Below, piece after piece: positions 44,242 to 53,311 of a DNA stretch of 53,869 nucleotides. Within the stretch, counting starts at the first letter, position 1. Each line of letters opens with the position of its first letter. Source of the stretch: Rhodospirillales bacterium. GTDB taxonomy: Bacteria; Pseudomonadota; Alphaproteobacteria; Rhodospirillales; Casp-alpha2. Where the stretch lies: positions 1 through 53,869 of the forward strand of contig JAPKAX010000003.1 in NCBI GenBank assembly GCA_028825025.1, read 5' to 3'. A program made the position numbers and the translations under genes. The notes under the pieces are model-generated. The model did not search any database and was not told the DNA's origin. It saw only the letters and a list, made by a program, of their open reading frames with translations.

Positions 44242-46092
44242 ATGGCCTTTTCACCGCAATTTCTTGATGAGCTAAGAACCCGTACCAGCTTGGCTGAAGT
44301 GGTGGGCAAACGGGTTAAGCTGATCAAAAAGGGCCATGAGTTTTCAGGCCTATGCCCCTTTCACAATGAAAAGACCCCGTCGTTCACCCTGAACGAAGAT
44401 AAAGGTTTTTATCATTGTTTTGGCTGCCAATCCCACGGCAGCGCCATTGATTTCATTATGGAAACCGAAGGATTGGGATTTCGCGAAACCGTTGAGCGCT
44501 TAGCCGAAGACGCAGGCATGCAAATTACGGACGAAACACCAGAGCAGCGCGTGCGCGAACGCAAGAAACAAACGTTATATGATGTGACCGAAGCTTCCGC
44601 CGCGTATTTTGAAAAAATGCTATATATGCCCGAAGGCAAGCACGCGCTGGGTTATTTAACGAATAGAGGTCTGACCAAAGCCACATTAAAAACATTTCGG
44701 GTTGGGTTTTCACCGGATGGCCGGGGTTCGTTAAAAAACACCCTTTTGCGCCAAGGCATCACCGACGAACAAATGATTTCAGCCGGAATGGTCATCAAAC
44801 CAACGGAAGATCGTGGCCGGGGGATGGATTCGTATGACCGTTTCCGGGGGCGCGTGATGTTCCCAATCGCCGACCGACGAGGCCGGGTGATTGCCTTTGG
44901 CGGACGGATCATTGGCACAGGCGAACCTAAATACTTAAATTCCCCCGAAACCCCTTTGTTTCATAAAGGCGGCGAGCTCTATAATCTACATCTCGCAGGG
45001 CCCGCCGCCCGGCGCGCCGATACGGTTTTAGTCACGGAAGGTTATATGGACGTTATCGCGCTGCACCAAGCAGGCTTCCACCACGCCGTCGCCCCGTTAG
45101 GGACCGCCATTACCAAAGATCAAATTAGCTTATTGTGGAAAATCGTCCCAGAACCTGTCATGTGTTTGGACGGGGACCAGGCCGGGCAAGCGGCGGCTGG
45201 AAAGGCGGCGGTACGCGCATTACCTCTTTTAAAACCCGGTATTGGCATCCGATTTGCGACCCTGCCTGACGGAGAAGACCCTGATAGCTTGATCAAAAAA
45301 AACGGGGCCAGCGCCATGAGTGACCTTTTAGAAACGTCCATCCCTTTGTCAGAGACTATCTGGCGCTTGGAAACCGGGGGCCGCATGCCTACAACGCCCG
45401 AAGACAAAGCATCCCTTCAGCAGCGCCTTAGCGACCATGCACGGGCCATTCAAGACACCACAGTGCGTAATCATTTTTCGAAATCCTTTAGCGAACGGGT
45501 TAGCCCGGAAGGAAAATCGGGCGGAAATACCTATCAAAAGCAATGGGTTAATAACTGGAAACCGAAGCGTAAAGGCGGATGGGCTCCAAATATGCAGATG
45601 GAAACCGCCGCAGGACCGGCGGCAAAGGTCAATATAGTGAAGCGCCGGGAAGAGATTTTAGTGGCAACATTGATCAATCACCCGGGGCTTTATAATGACC
45701 TATCTGAAAGCCTTGGAACCATCGCATTTTCGACCCCAGAACTTGACAAAATGCGTCAAGAGGTCTTAAAGACGCTTGCGGCTAAATCAGGCCTTGAAAC
45801 TGAAGCTCTAGTAAACCACCTTAATGAATGTGGTTATTTAGCAGTACTTAGTTCTCTACTTGGTGCTAGCGTGTATGGGCACGCGTACTTTTCTCGCCCC
45901 GAAGCTTCGCCGGATGAAGCGCTTGCTGGGTGGAACGAGACGTTTGGTCAAATCAAGGGTAAGGATCTTATTGCTGAAATTAAAGAAGCCAAGCGCGACA
46001 TTGCGGAAAATCCTTCCGATAAAGCATGGCGACGACTTCTTGCACTTAAGCGACAAAAAATGGATGAATCAATGGACGAGCAAGCAGAATGA
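44242..46092 (+). CDS. dnaG: DNA primase
   Basis: A 616-residue primase making RNA primers at the replication fork. The CHC2 zinc finger has Cys38, His41, Cys59 and Cys62 (CPFHNEK and CFGC). The TOPRIM domain carries VTEGYMDVIALHQAGF and CLDGDQAGQAA with catalytic Glu/Asp residues. The C-terminal helicase-binding region ends around KAWRRLLALKRQKMDE. It is followed by rpoD after 104 bp, the conserved macromolecular synthesis operon order. Confidence 0.95.
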   Translation: MAFSPQFLDELRTRTSLAEVVGKRVKLIKKGHEFSGLCPFHNEKTPSFTLNEDKGFYHCFGCQSHGSAIDFIMETEGLGFRETVERLAEDAGMQITDETPEQRVRERKKQTLYDVTEASAAYFEKMLYMPEGKHALGYLTNRGLTKATLKTFRVGFSPDGRGSLKNTLLRQGITDEQMISAGMVIKPTEDRGRGMDSYDRFRGRVMFPIADRRGRVIAFGGRIIGTGEPKYLNSPETPLFHKGGELYNLHLAGPAARRADTVLVTEGYMDVIALHQAGFHHAVAPLGTAITKDQISLLWKIVPEPVMCLDGDQAGQAAAGKAAVRALPLLKPGIGIRFATLPDGEDPDSLIKKNGASAMSDLLETSIPLSETIWRLETGGRMPTTPEDKASLQQRLSDHARAIQDTTVRNHFSKSFSERVSPEGKSGGNTYQKQWVNNWKPKRKGGWAPNMQMETAAGPAAKVNIVKRREEILVATLINHPGLYNDLSESLGTIAFSTPELDKMRQEVLKTLAAKSGLETEALVNHLNECGYLAVLSSLLGASVYGHAYFSRPEASPDEALAGWNETFGQIKGKDLIAEIKEAKRDIAENPSDKAWRRLLALKRQKMDESMDEQAE

Positions 46093-46196
46093 TCTGCGGT
46101 TCGCCATAAATTAAATTTTAGTAGAAAAACCAAGTATCGGTTGTTTAATGGCATTGCCATCGAACCGGGGCATCGATCAAGAGTGGGGTTTAACAA

Positions 46197-48203
46197 TTGG
46201 CTAAAGCAGCAACAGCGGCAAAACCAGCGGAACCAGCAGCAGCGACAGAAGAAGGCGGCGACCGCCCCCTTCTTGATACCATGGGCGCTGCCGTCAAAAA
46301 AATGGTCGCACAAGGCAAAGAAAAGGGCTTCGTCACATATGATGACTTGAACGCTGCTTTGCCACCCGACCAAGTCTCTTCTGAGCAAATTGAAGATACA
46401 ATGTCGATGCTTTCAGAAATGGGCATTAACATTGTTGAAAACGAAGACGCTGAAGAGACATCTACGCCAGCACTGGCAACCGGCGGAGCCGAGCCTGAAG
46501 AAGGCAAAGCTGCAGGTAATGTAAACGAAGCCGAATTAGGCCGGACCGATGACCCTGTTCGCATGTATTTGCGCGAAATGGGTTCCGTTGAATTGCTATC
46601 ACGCGAAGGCGAGATTGCCATTGCCAAGCGGATCGAAGCAGGCCGCGAAATGATGATTGGCGGGATTTGTGAAAGCCCATTGACCATTCGTGCTATTGTT
46701 CAATGGCATGATGCGCTGGTTAATGAAGAGATGCTTTTGCGCGACATCATCGATTTGGACGCGACCAATGGCGGCGGACCCAACGCACAACAATTGAACG
46801 CGGTTGACGGGAATGAAGTCGGCGCAGATGGCGAAAAGAAAACAGACGCCGTTCCCGTTGGCATTCGCACAGGCCCCCCATCGGGCGAGCCTGAAGGGGA
46901 AGTTGACGAAAACGAAGAAGACGATGCAGAAAACAATCTGTCTTTGTCAGCGCTTGAAGCTAAGCTAACACCTGAAGTCATTGAAATATTTGAGAAAATC
47001 GCCAAGACTTACAAAAAAATGCACAAGGTTCAGGTCATTCGGATCGAGACTTTGCAAGCAGGCGAAGAGATCAAGCCGGCGCAAGAAAAGCGCTACAATA
47101 AGTTGCGCACTGAACTCATCGAATTGATGGAAGACGTACATTTAAACAACGCACGGATTGAGCAATTGGTTGGTCAAGCCTACGAACTTAACCGGGTATT
47201 GATTGGCTTTGAAGGCAGAATGCTTCGCATGGCAACTAACTGCAAAGTGAAGCGCGAAGAATTTTTAACCCATTATCAGGGCCAAGAGCTTGATCCGACA
47301 TGGATGGCTCGCATTGAAAAATTACCAGGCAAAGCTTGGGAACGGTTCTTAACCAAACACCGTGACGATGTGATCGATATCCGCCAAAGTATTTCTGAAA
47401 TCGCTGAAGAAGCGGGGCTGCCGATCCCTGAATATCGCCGCATTGTCTCGACCGTGCAAAAGGGCGAACGCGAAGCAACTAAAGCTAAAAAAGAAATGAT
47501 CGAAGCAAACCTTCGTTTGGTTATCTCGATTGCCAAAAAGTATACCAACCGGGGCCTTCAGTTCTTGGATTTGATTCAAGAAGGCAACATTGGCTTAATG
47601 AAAGCCGTTGATAAGTTTGAATATCGCCGTGGTTATAAATTCTCGACCTACGCCACATGGTGGATCCGACAAGCGATTACCCGCTCAATCGCAGATCAAG
47701 CTCGGACCATTCGTATTCCAGTTCATATGATTGAGACGATCAACAAGCTGGTTCGAACATCACGCCAGATGTTGCATGAAATTGGTCGCGAGCCAACACC
47801 AGAAGAGCTTTCTAAAAAGCTTTCCATGCCGTTGGAAAAGGTTCGCAAGGTTCTTAAAATTGCAAAAGAGCCGATTTCATTGGAAACGCCAATTGGTGAT
47901 GAAGAAGACAGCCACTTGGGCGATTTCATTGAAGATAAAAATGCGGTCCAGCCTTTGGATGCAGCTATTCACGCCAATTTACGTGAAACCACTACCCGAG
48001 TTTTGGCCAGTTTGACAGCTCGTGAAGAACGGGTTTTGCGGATGCGCTTTGGTATTGGCATGAACACCGACCACACGTTGGAAGAAGTGGGCCAACAGTT
48101 CTCTGTGACCCGTGAGCGTATTCGTCAAATTGAAGCGAAAGCGCTACGGAAATTGAAACACCCAAGCCGGTCGCGCAAATTGCGGAGCTTCTTGGACTAC
48201 TAA
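46197..48203 (+). CDS. rpoD: RNA polymerase primary sigma factor (sigma-70)
   Basis: A 668-residue housekeeping sigma. Region 1.1 ([32 protein letters not shown]) is followed by 1.2 ([31 protein letters not shown]) and an acidic non-conserved insert. Regions 2.1-2.4 ([57 protein letters not shown]), region 3 and the region 4.2 helix-turn-helix ([20 protein letters not shown]) come next. The only start ahead of region 1.1 is a TTG at 46197, with GGGG eight bases before; an in-frame stop lies two codons upstream. A TTG for such an abundant protein is unusual but supported. Confidence 0.94.
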   Translation: MAKAATAAKPAEPAAATEEGGDRPLLDTMGAAVKKMVAQGKEKGFVTYDDLNAALPPDQVSSEQIEDTMSMLSEMGINIVENEDAEETSTPALATGGAEPEEGKAAGNVNEAELGRTDDPVRMYLREMGSVELLSREGEIAIAKRIEAGREMMIGGICESPLTIRAIVQWHDALVNEEMLLRDIIDLDATNGGGPNAQQLNAVDGNEVGADGEKKTDAVPVGIRTGPPSGEPEGEVDENEEDDAENNLSLSALEAKLTPEVIEIFEKIAKTYKKMHKVQVIRIETLQAGEEIKPAQEKRYNKLRTELIELMEDVHLNNARIEQLVGQAYELNRVLIGFEGRMLRMATNCKVKREEFLTHYQGQELDPTWMARIEKLPGKAWERFLTKHRDDVIDIRQSISEIAEEAGLPIPEYRRIVSTVQKGEREATKAKKEMIEANLRLVISIAKKYTNRGLQFLDLIQEGNIGLMKAVDKFEYRRGYKFSTYATWWIRQAITRSIADQARTIRIPVHMIETINKLVRTSRQMLHEIGREPTPEELSKKLSMPLEKVRKVLKIAKEPISLETPIGDEEDSHLGDFIEDKNAVQPLDAAIHANLRETTTRVLASLTAREERVLRMRFGIGMNTDHTLEEVGQQFSVTRERIRQIEAKALRKLKHPSRSRKLRSFLDY

Positions 48204-48226
48204 AACCGATAAGCATAGGCATTTAA

Positions 48227-48258
48227 AAAGGTCAACCCTTGTGAGCTAGACTTTTTTT
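48227..48258 (+). terminator. Possible rpoD terminator
   Basis: AAAAAGGTC and GACTTTTTTT can pair with one G-U across a 15-base loop, and the right arm ends in a T-run. The stem is weak, so this is tentative. It is 24 bp after the rpoD stop and before the tRNA promoter. Confidence 0.35.
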
Positions 48259-48310
48259 ATGATTTTTGCAATCAAAGTTCTTTTCGTTTTCATCTTCCGA
48301 AGTAGGTTGC

Positions 48311-48316
48311 TATAAA
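48311..48316 (+). promoter_or_regulatory. Probable -10 box of the tRNA gene
   Basis: TATAAA lies 18 bases before the 5' end of the tRNA. A matching -35 is not clear. Confidence 0.35.
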
Positions 48317-48333
48317 AACAAGTATACCTCTGG

Positions 48334-48410
48334 GGGCCTGTAGCTCAGTTGGTTAGAGCCGACCGCTCATAACGGTCTGGTCGCAGGTTCGAGTCCTGCC
48401 GGGCCCACCA
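48334..48410 (+). tRNA. tRNA with CAU anticodon (Ile2 likely, Met possible)
   Basis: A 77-nt cloverleaf. Acceptor GGGCCTG pairs with CGGGCCC. The D-arm is GCTC-AGTTGGTTA-GAGC, the anticodon stem GACCG/CGGTC closes loop CTCATAA (CAU), and the T-arm is GCAGG-TTCGAGT-CCTGC; CCA is encoded. CAU tRNAs are initiator, elongator Met or lysidine-modified Ile2. The GGTCGC variable-loop context resembles Ile2 and the first acceptor pair is G-C, so it is not an initiator. The 3' side borders IS fragments and secretion genes. Confidence 0.9.
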
Positions 48411-48740
48411 AATCTAGAAATCGTTTGATTTCTGAGGTCTTTATCGATCTGTATCACACCTTGTTGGTACAGATCGATAGGACTACTGAGAGTTTCAAGA
48501 AACATCAACTAAAACTACGTGGTAAAACTTGGTAAACAGTGTATGTCGTTTTTAGGGCGTGGCGCACTATTTTAGGTGCTTCTGAGAAGGTTAGATCACT
48601 AAAACACATGATCTAGATAAAGCCAGACGGCGTAAACATAAAATTCCAGATGAGCTTATGGAAGAATGTAACATGCTGGTTGACCCTGCGAGGGCTAGAA
48701 CCACCGTGGAAGCATCCTCTCTAGAACTACGAGAAACCCT
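48411..48740. other. Gene-free stretch after the tRNA, with coding relics
   Basis: It holds two hairpins (AGAAATC-GTTT-GATTTCT at 48417-48434 and the 12-bp repeat listed separately). It also holds an open stretch at about 48612-48744 reading LDKARRRKHKIPDELMEECN and ARARTTVEASSLELRETL, which has no start and no match I recognise. There is no integrase or intact tRNA-end repeat. Probably island debris. Confidence 0.4.
48442..48479. repeat. Perfect 12-bp inverted repeat downstream of tRNA
   Basis: TATCGATCTGTA and TACAGATCGATA are exact reverse complements around a 14-base loop. There is no T-tract, so a terminator is doubtful. It is 32 bases from the tRNA 3' end and could be an attachment or recombinase site or a processing hairpin. 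Confidence 0.55.
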
Positions 48741-48953
48741 TTAGAACGTAGTGGGATCATAGCCTTCACGACGGCACAACTCCGCAATGCTTCCTTCACC
48801 ACGTAACACGTCTAATACTATGCGGTTTTTTTCTTCAGCGGCATACTGCTTACGCGTCGCCCGGCGGATGTCCTTGATTTCCTTGATTGCCTTGGCAGCG
48901 CCCGTTTGTCGTGTCTGCGATTTCTGTCTCATCTTCATTCCCCTTCGGGTCAT
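48741..48953 (-). mobile_element. IS3-family OrfA fragment (first element)
   Basis: A 70-residue frame contains EIKDIRRATRKQYAAEEKNRIV and LRGEGSIAELCRREG, the N-terminal helix-turn-helix of an IS3-family OrfA. The sequence is cut right after CRREG, where the rest of OrfA and all of OrfB should follow. It belongs to a different IS3 subgroup from the fragment immediately upstream, so two elements are nested or juxtaposed. Confidence 0.75.
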
Positions 48954-49062
48954 TACGATGAACCAGAAACTCTCTCTTATGCAATACCGCTAATCTGTTC
49001 CATAGGCGCTGACGTTAGACAATGTCACGTTCCTCGCGCAGTTTCCTGTTCTTTTTGCGTAG

Positions 49063-49254
49063 TCAGGCCAGTTCAATGTCTTTGTCATCATGAGACCCCG
49101 ACATCAGTTCATCGTATTTACGGGCCGCGATCCATTTACCCAATGTTGAAAGACCTATGCCAAGATCGTCGGTAACTTGCTTTAGTAAAAGCCCGCTTAT
49201 TAAAGAAACGCGAACGGCCTCGTTTCTAAATTCCTTAGTTCTTCTAATACCCAT
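49063..49254 (-). mobile_element. IS3-family OrfA fragment (second element)
   Basis: MGIRRTKEFRNEAVRVSLIS, LLLKQVTDDLGIGLSTLGKW and LMSGSHDDKDIELA are the N-terminal region of an IS3-type OrfA. A TGA ends it, but the same frame continues LRKKNRKLREERDIV before another stop, so a leucine-zipper part is present but interrupted. OrfB is missing. The likely left terminus of this element is at 49285-49316. Confidence 0.75.
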
Positions 49255-49284
49255 TTGTTCATCCTGTAAATAACTATTTAACAG

Positions 49285-49316
49285 AAGTCACTCTCCATTT
49301 TAGCGATACCAGTCCA
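49285..49316. mobile_element. Probable outer end (terminal inverted repeat) of the IS3-type element
   Basis: Read on the minus strand the sequence begins TGGACTGGTATCGCTAAAAT and leads after about 60 bases into the OrfA start, as terminal repeats of IS3-type elements do. An open frame begins abruptly on its outer side (49317). The opposite end was not found, consistent with deletion. Confidence 0.5.
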
Positions 49317-49530
49317 ATCTCAAATATTTCACATGCCAATGGTGTGTTTCGTATCACCCTTGGCCAAAAGGACACCGGGGACACTTTCCCGCCAGTAACT
49401 CGCCTTATAATTATAGCCAACCAATTAGGCAGACGCATTTAAGGTGTTGGCAAAGTTGCTAAAGAAATTAGTGGGCACGTACGTTAACAAAATGAACCCT
49501 CTGTTGATCAGTCGGAAGGCAGCGAGAACT
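49317..49530 (+). pseudogene. Remnant of a small conserved ORF cut by the IS
   Basis: The plus frame directly outside the IS end reads ISNISHANGVFRITLGQKD, TFPPVTRLIIIANQLGRRI, stop, GVGKVAKEISGHVR, stop. The hydrophobic and amphipathic pattern looks coding and I faintly recognise it as a small alphaproteobacterial protein, but I cannot name the family. It has no start, two or more internal stops, and converges on the hlyD gene. Confidence 0.4.
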
Positions 49531-49553
49531 AAGCGACCTCAAAAAGACTCGCT

Positions 49554-50867
49554 CTAACGCTCCTGCATGGCATTTCCCATATTTCCCAATATTGGGCCAA
49601 AAATGTACTGTATAACGGTGCGCTTTCCTGTTTGAATACTGGCCATAACCTGCATGCCGGGGAACAAGTTGTAACGCAACAAACCCCTTTCAAAATAGGC
49701 TTTTTCCGTTTCGATTCGAACTTTGTAGTATGGTTGCCCCTCCGAATTTTCCAGCGTGTCTGGACTTACGTAAACAACTTTTCCATACAAATTTCCAAAG
49801 CGTGCTGCATCGGCTGACGTAAGTTTAATCGTAGCTGCCTGGCCGACGGACACATAGCCGATATCTTGTGTCGGTAACTCTGCGTCAACGATAAGCCGGT
49901 CGGCACCAGGCACGATGTCGGCAATTGCATCTCCGGGCCGAACAACACCTCCAATCGTCGCCAAATGAAGAACCTTAACAATACCGTTGACCGGAGAGCG
50001 GACCACGGTGCGATCTAGGCTGTCCTCATACTTCTGGATGCGTTGATACAACTCATTGTAGGTGCGTCGTGCTTCATCTAGTGCGCTTTGATTGTCGTCC
50101 ATAAAAATACTCTGCATTGCATACAACTGCGCTTCCGCCTCCTTCTTGGCGGCCTTGGCACGAGCAAGTGACAGTTGGCCGGTCTCAACGTCTCCAACAA
50201 GTTTAATCTTTTCCTTTACTAAATCCAGATGTTCGAAGTTGTTGGTTAGCCCTTTCTCGAGGAGTTTGAAGCTGATCGCAACCTGCTCTTTGATGAGAGA
50301 CAAACTGGCACGGTTGCTCTTTATACGTGAAGCAATTTCGGCAATTTCCTGCTCACGTTGGGCTACGGTTTCGCGCTGTTTATCCATTTCACTTTCATGA
50401 CGTCTGGCTTGGGCCTTAAACCGCTGGCGAGATTGAGACACAATAACCAGATGATTTTCTAACAAGTCTTGTGTGTATATGGGCTCATTCAAACCTTTGA
50501 AAAGCGCGTCCAAACGTGATATGTCACCTTGAAGTGCAGTCAAGCGAACTTGTAATTCAGCGACGTCTGCTGCCGACGCTGTAGCCTCTAGAACGACCAA
50601 CGGTTGGCCTATCTTCACTTCGTCACCCGCATGTGCAAGAATTTCCAGAACGATCCCGCCTTCCAGATGCTGTACAGTCTTGACTTGAGATGACGGTGCC
50701 ACTGCCCCCATCGCCATACTGGAAATGTCGAGCATGCTGTTGGATGCCCAGGCACCAAATGCAATAACCATGAAGAAACAAAGCCCCAGCATAACGTGTG
50801 AGGACCGACCTATTTCCTCAGAGGGTCTGAATTCCGGATCATGCAGGGTTTTATTCATGGTGCCCAT
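49554..50867 (-). CDS. Type I secretion membrane-fusion (adaptor) protein, HlyD family
   Basis: A 437-residue periplasmic adaptor joining the inner-membrane ABC exporter to a TolC-like channel. One N-terminal transmembrane helix (VMLGLCFFMVIAFGAWAS) is followed by the biotinyl-lipoyl half motif VQHLEGGIVLEILAHAGDEVKIGQPLVVLE. Long coiled coils lie at about 100-290, with the second lipoyl half DRTVVRSPVNGIVKVLHLATIGGVVRPGDAIADIVP, and a beta-barrel and C-terminal tail follow. ATG 50867 with AGAGGG upstream overlaps the ABC gene by 17 bases. The outer-membrane component is not in the window. Confidence 0.92.
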   Translation of the reverse strand: MGTMNKTLHDPEFRPSEEIGRSSHVMLGLCFFMVIAFGAWASNSMLDISSMAMGAVAPSSQVKTVQHLEGGIVLEILAHAGDEVKIGQPLVVLEATASAADVAELQVRLTALQGDISRLDALFKGLNEPIYTQDLLENHLVIVSQSRQRFKAQARRHESEMDKQRETVAQREQEIAEIASRIKSNRASLSLIKEQVAISFKLLEKGLTNNFEHLDLVKEKIKLVGDVETGQLSLARAKAAKKEAEAQLYAMQSIFMDDNQSALDEARRTYNELYQRIQKYEDSLDRTVVRSPVNGIVKVLHLATIGGVVRPGDAIADIVPGADRLIVDAELPTQDIGYVSVGQAATIKLTSADAARFGNLYGKVVYVSPDTLENSEGQPYYKVRIETEKAYFERGLLRYNLFPGMQVMASIQTGKRTVIQYIFGPILGNMGNAMQER

Positions 50868-52815
50868 AATCCCTCTTTCTAATAGATGACAGCGACACCT
50901 TGCCTGATTCAATGCCCTCGGCTTCGTTGGATGCCTTGCTGTCTTTAGATAGAGTATTGGCCGATTTCCTTGGTGGCTTTTTTGCCATCAATGTTTTCTT
51001 CGTATCATTCGTAATGGCCTCACAGAACGATGCATCCGGGATCACTTCCGAAGCCTTACTGGGCGTCGCCGTTTTAGACTTGGCTGTTGTAGGGCTCGAA
51101 ACTTTAGTCTGCTCGCCTTGGGCTGGGGAACGGCTATCTGGTTGAACCTGTGTAGCCGCGACAACCCCAGCCACCTGCCGAACGGTCGGCACCGGCTTTG
51201 TGTTAAGGTCTAAGACCGTGTGCGCACCCTTCACGACACCCCCATCATGGGACATAATTACGATTGTTCGACCCTGTCGTGCCAGATTACCCAAAACGGA
51301 ATGAACTGCAGCACAGCCTTCTGCATCTAAGCTTTCAGTGGGTTCATCAATAATAGCAATATTGCCATCCGCCGTTAAAGCCCGCGCAAGCGCCATCCTG
51401 CGTCGTATGCCCTCTGAGAGCCTCCATCCATTGTCAACGATCATCGTCTCCAGACCATGTGGGCTCTCATCAAGGAAACGACGTAAACCCGCAGCGTCAA
51501 TTGCTTCATTCAATTGGTCCAATTCCAAGTTGGGATTGAGGACACGGAGATTTTCTTCGATTGTGGCGTTCAAAAGCGAGGGTTCCTGTGGTAGGTAGAC
51601 TGCCTGCCGCCTCCACCACTCGGGTGCAACTTGTTGCAGGTCAAGACCATCTACCAGCACTTGACCACGCGCTGGTTCAATTAGCCCCATTAATAAACGT
51701 GCGAATGTTGTCTTCCCGGTTCCATTGCTTCCCGTCACAACTAATACACTGCCAGGTTTGATTTTTAGATTGAGAGATTCGAACAACGGTGTGTTGCTTC
51801 CACTGTAGACAAAGGCGAGATCGCGGAATTCAAGTGTGCCCTTATATTCTGTAAGCGCAGAACCTTGCTCCGGCTCGAGTGGTATTTCTTCCAGCTTTTG
51901 GAATAACTCCATAGCCTCCCGAGCCTTGGCGAATACGCTTCCCAGCTGCGAAAACTTGGATATAGGCTGCAGGGCACGGGCCCCCAAAATATTGGCACCG
52001 ATCATGGAACCTGCATCCATTTCACCGGCAACGACGAGCAGTGCACCGACACCAACCACGACGACACTCATCAGGCCGTTGGTACTTTGGGTAATGGTCT
52101 GGATAGTTCCCTGCCGTCCAGTAATATCACGTCTAAGAGACTGGATTTTGCCCTGGTGCACGTGCCATGCGTCGCGCAGAAATTTACCGGCGTTAAACGC
52201 CCTGATGGTGTCACCTTCGCGGGTCACTGTGCTGAGAAGCGCACTACCAGGTACGTTCGCCTCTTGGGACGCTGCCGTCTTCTTGCGCATGGAGTTTGCA
52301 CCGAGAACGCCGATCAGAAACGAACCAACAACGAATGAAGCAACAATCAAAGCGATAACGGGCTCGATAATATACAAAACCACGACGAACAACAACGCGA
52401 AGGGGACGTCTAGAACTGTAGTAATGTTGGTGGAATTATAGGCAGTTTCAATGGCAAGGACCCCACCAACCATCTCTTTGCGGGTTTCTGGAGAGATATC
52501 TTCGAGGGCGGTTGTCTTCGCTCTGGTAAGAATAGAAAAACCGTTAAAGGTTGCCAATTCGTCTGGTACCACGCTGATGCCACGTGCCATGTGCCCACGC
52601 AACTGCCGGAATGAAAATTCCAAGACAACTGCAATCAGAACGCCTATGACTAACGTGTACAGAGTTGAGTCGACACCATGAGCCACATATCGATTGAGAA
52701 CTTGCATAACAAACAACGGTCCCGCCAAGGCAAGAACATTGGCGAATAGCGTTGCCAATATGATCTCAGTCGCCAGACTAGGCGAGGCCATCAAACGGGA
52801 AATCAGCTCTTTCAT
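50851..52815 (-). CDS. Type I secretion ABC exporter (PrtD-like) with long basic tail
   Basis: A 654-residue exporter half. The transmembrane domain occupies about 1-290, with no N-terminal C39-like domain. The ATPase has Walker A VTGSNGTGKTT, Q-loop VYLPQEPSLLN, Walker B IAIIDEPTESLDAEG and the switch His in IVIMSHD. The signature is WRLSEGIRRRMALARAL instead of LSGGQ. After the ATPase comes an unusual tail of about 110 residues rich in Ser, Thr, Lys and Pro (from TKPVPTVRQVAG to the end), probably disordered. It is coupled to hlyD by overlap and presumably exports the RTX protein encoded 0.5 kb upstream. Confidence 0.9.
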   Translation of the reverse strand: MKELISRLMASPSLATEIILATLFANVLALAGPLFVMQVLNRYVAHGVDSTLYTLVIGVLIAVVLEFSFRQLRGHMARGISVVPDELATFNGFSILTRAKTTALEDISPETRKEMVGGVLAIETAYNSTNITTVLDVPFALLFVVVLYIIEPVIALIVASFVVGSFLIGVLGANSMRKKTAASQEANVPGSALLSTVTREGDTIRAFNAGKFLRDAWHVHQGKIQSLRRDITGRQGTIQTITQSTNGLMSVVVVGVGALLVVAGEMDAGSMIGANILGARALQPISKFSQLGSVFAKAREAMELFQKLEEIPLEPEQGSALTEYKGTLEFRDLAFVYSGSNTPLFESLNLKIKPGSVLVVTGSNGTGKTTFARLLMGLIEPARGQVLVDGLDLQQVAPEWWRRQAVYLPQEPSLLNATIEENLRVLNPNLELDQLNEAIDAAGLRRFLDESPHGLETMIVDNGWRLSEGIRRRMALARALTADGNIAIIDEPTESLDAEGCAAVHSVLGNLARQGRTIVIMSHDGGVVKGAHTVLDLNTKPVPTVRQVAGVVAATQVQPDSRSPAQGEQTKVSSPTTAKSKTATPSKASEVIPDASFCEAITNDTKKTLMAKKPPRKSANTLSKDSKASNEAEGIESGKVSLSSIRKRDYGHHE

Positions 52816-52874
52816 TTAGACAACACTTTTTATTTAGATTACACTCTTTGATCCACATTCAAGTGTGTAATGAT

Positions 52875-53160
52875 TCAGATGTTTTGAATATACGCCATTG
52901 GAGTTAGTCCTCCCAGCAATTTATGGGGTCTGTAAGTGTTGCATATTTTCAGCGCCTTTTTGAGCTCAAAACGCATGGCACCGATTGTGTCTGCAAGTAG
53001 ATCACATTGATAATAGAATCCGTCCTTAGATACCCGGTTTCCACTGCCATCTCTACCAATCAACGCTACACATTCATCAAATCCCTCAGTTGGTGTTTCA
53101 AATTGCAATGTCTTTTTTGGTCGTTCGTTTAACTGCCGGGCTATATTGTTGAGACGATTC
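52875..53160 (-). mobile_element. Chimeric transposase remnant (IS30-like tail joined to IS3-like tail)
   Basis: On the minus strand ARQLNERPKKTLQFETPTEG and FDECVAL look like the end of an IS30-type transposase (N-x-R-P-R-K-T-L-x-x-x-T-P). After GRDGSGNRV the same frame reads LKKALKICNTYRPHKLLGGL and TPMAYIQNI, the C-terminus of an IS3/IS481-type integrase core (N-x-x-R-P-H-x-x-L-G-G-L-T-P). Two element ends are therefore fused in one frame. No intact transposase exists. It separates the exporter from the RTX gene. Confidence 0.6.
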
Positions 53161-53161
53161 G

Positions 53162-53219
53162 CCTACCTTATTCCGAACAAGTTAAATAAAAGAAATTTAA
53201 TGAAAAGGAATAAGGTAGG
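53162..53219. repeat. 13-bp perfect inverted repeat between RTX gene and transposase relic
   Basis: CCTACCTTATTCC (53162-53174) and GGAATAAGGTAGG (53207-53219) are exact reverse complements with a 32-base AT-rich interior. The first arm abuts the IS30-like relic. It resembles the ends of a tiny insertion or MITE, or an IS terminus pair. As a terminator for the RTX gene the loop is too long. Confidence 0.55.
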
Positions 53220-53311
53220 TAGATCAGGTATTCTTGATGCATTCTTTCAAATACCACACACTAACCATATAATTTGGTGAACCTATTATAAAGCTCTCCT
53301 GCTTAATCGGC

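Noticed and set aside
46190-46687. Ser/Ala-rich open frame antisense to the rpoD 5' end
   Set aside because: A low-complexity shadow of the Ala/Glu-rich sigma region 1.
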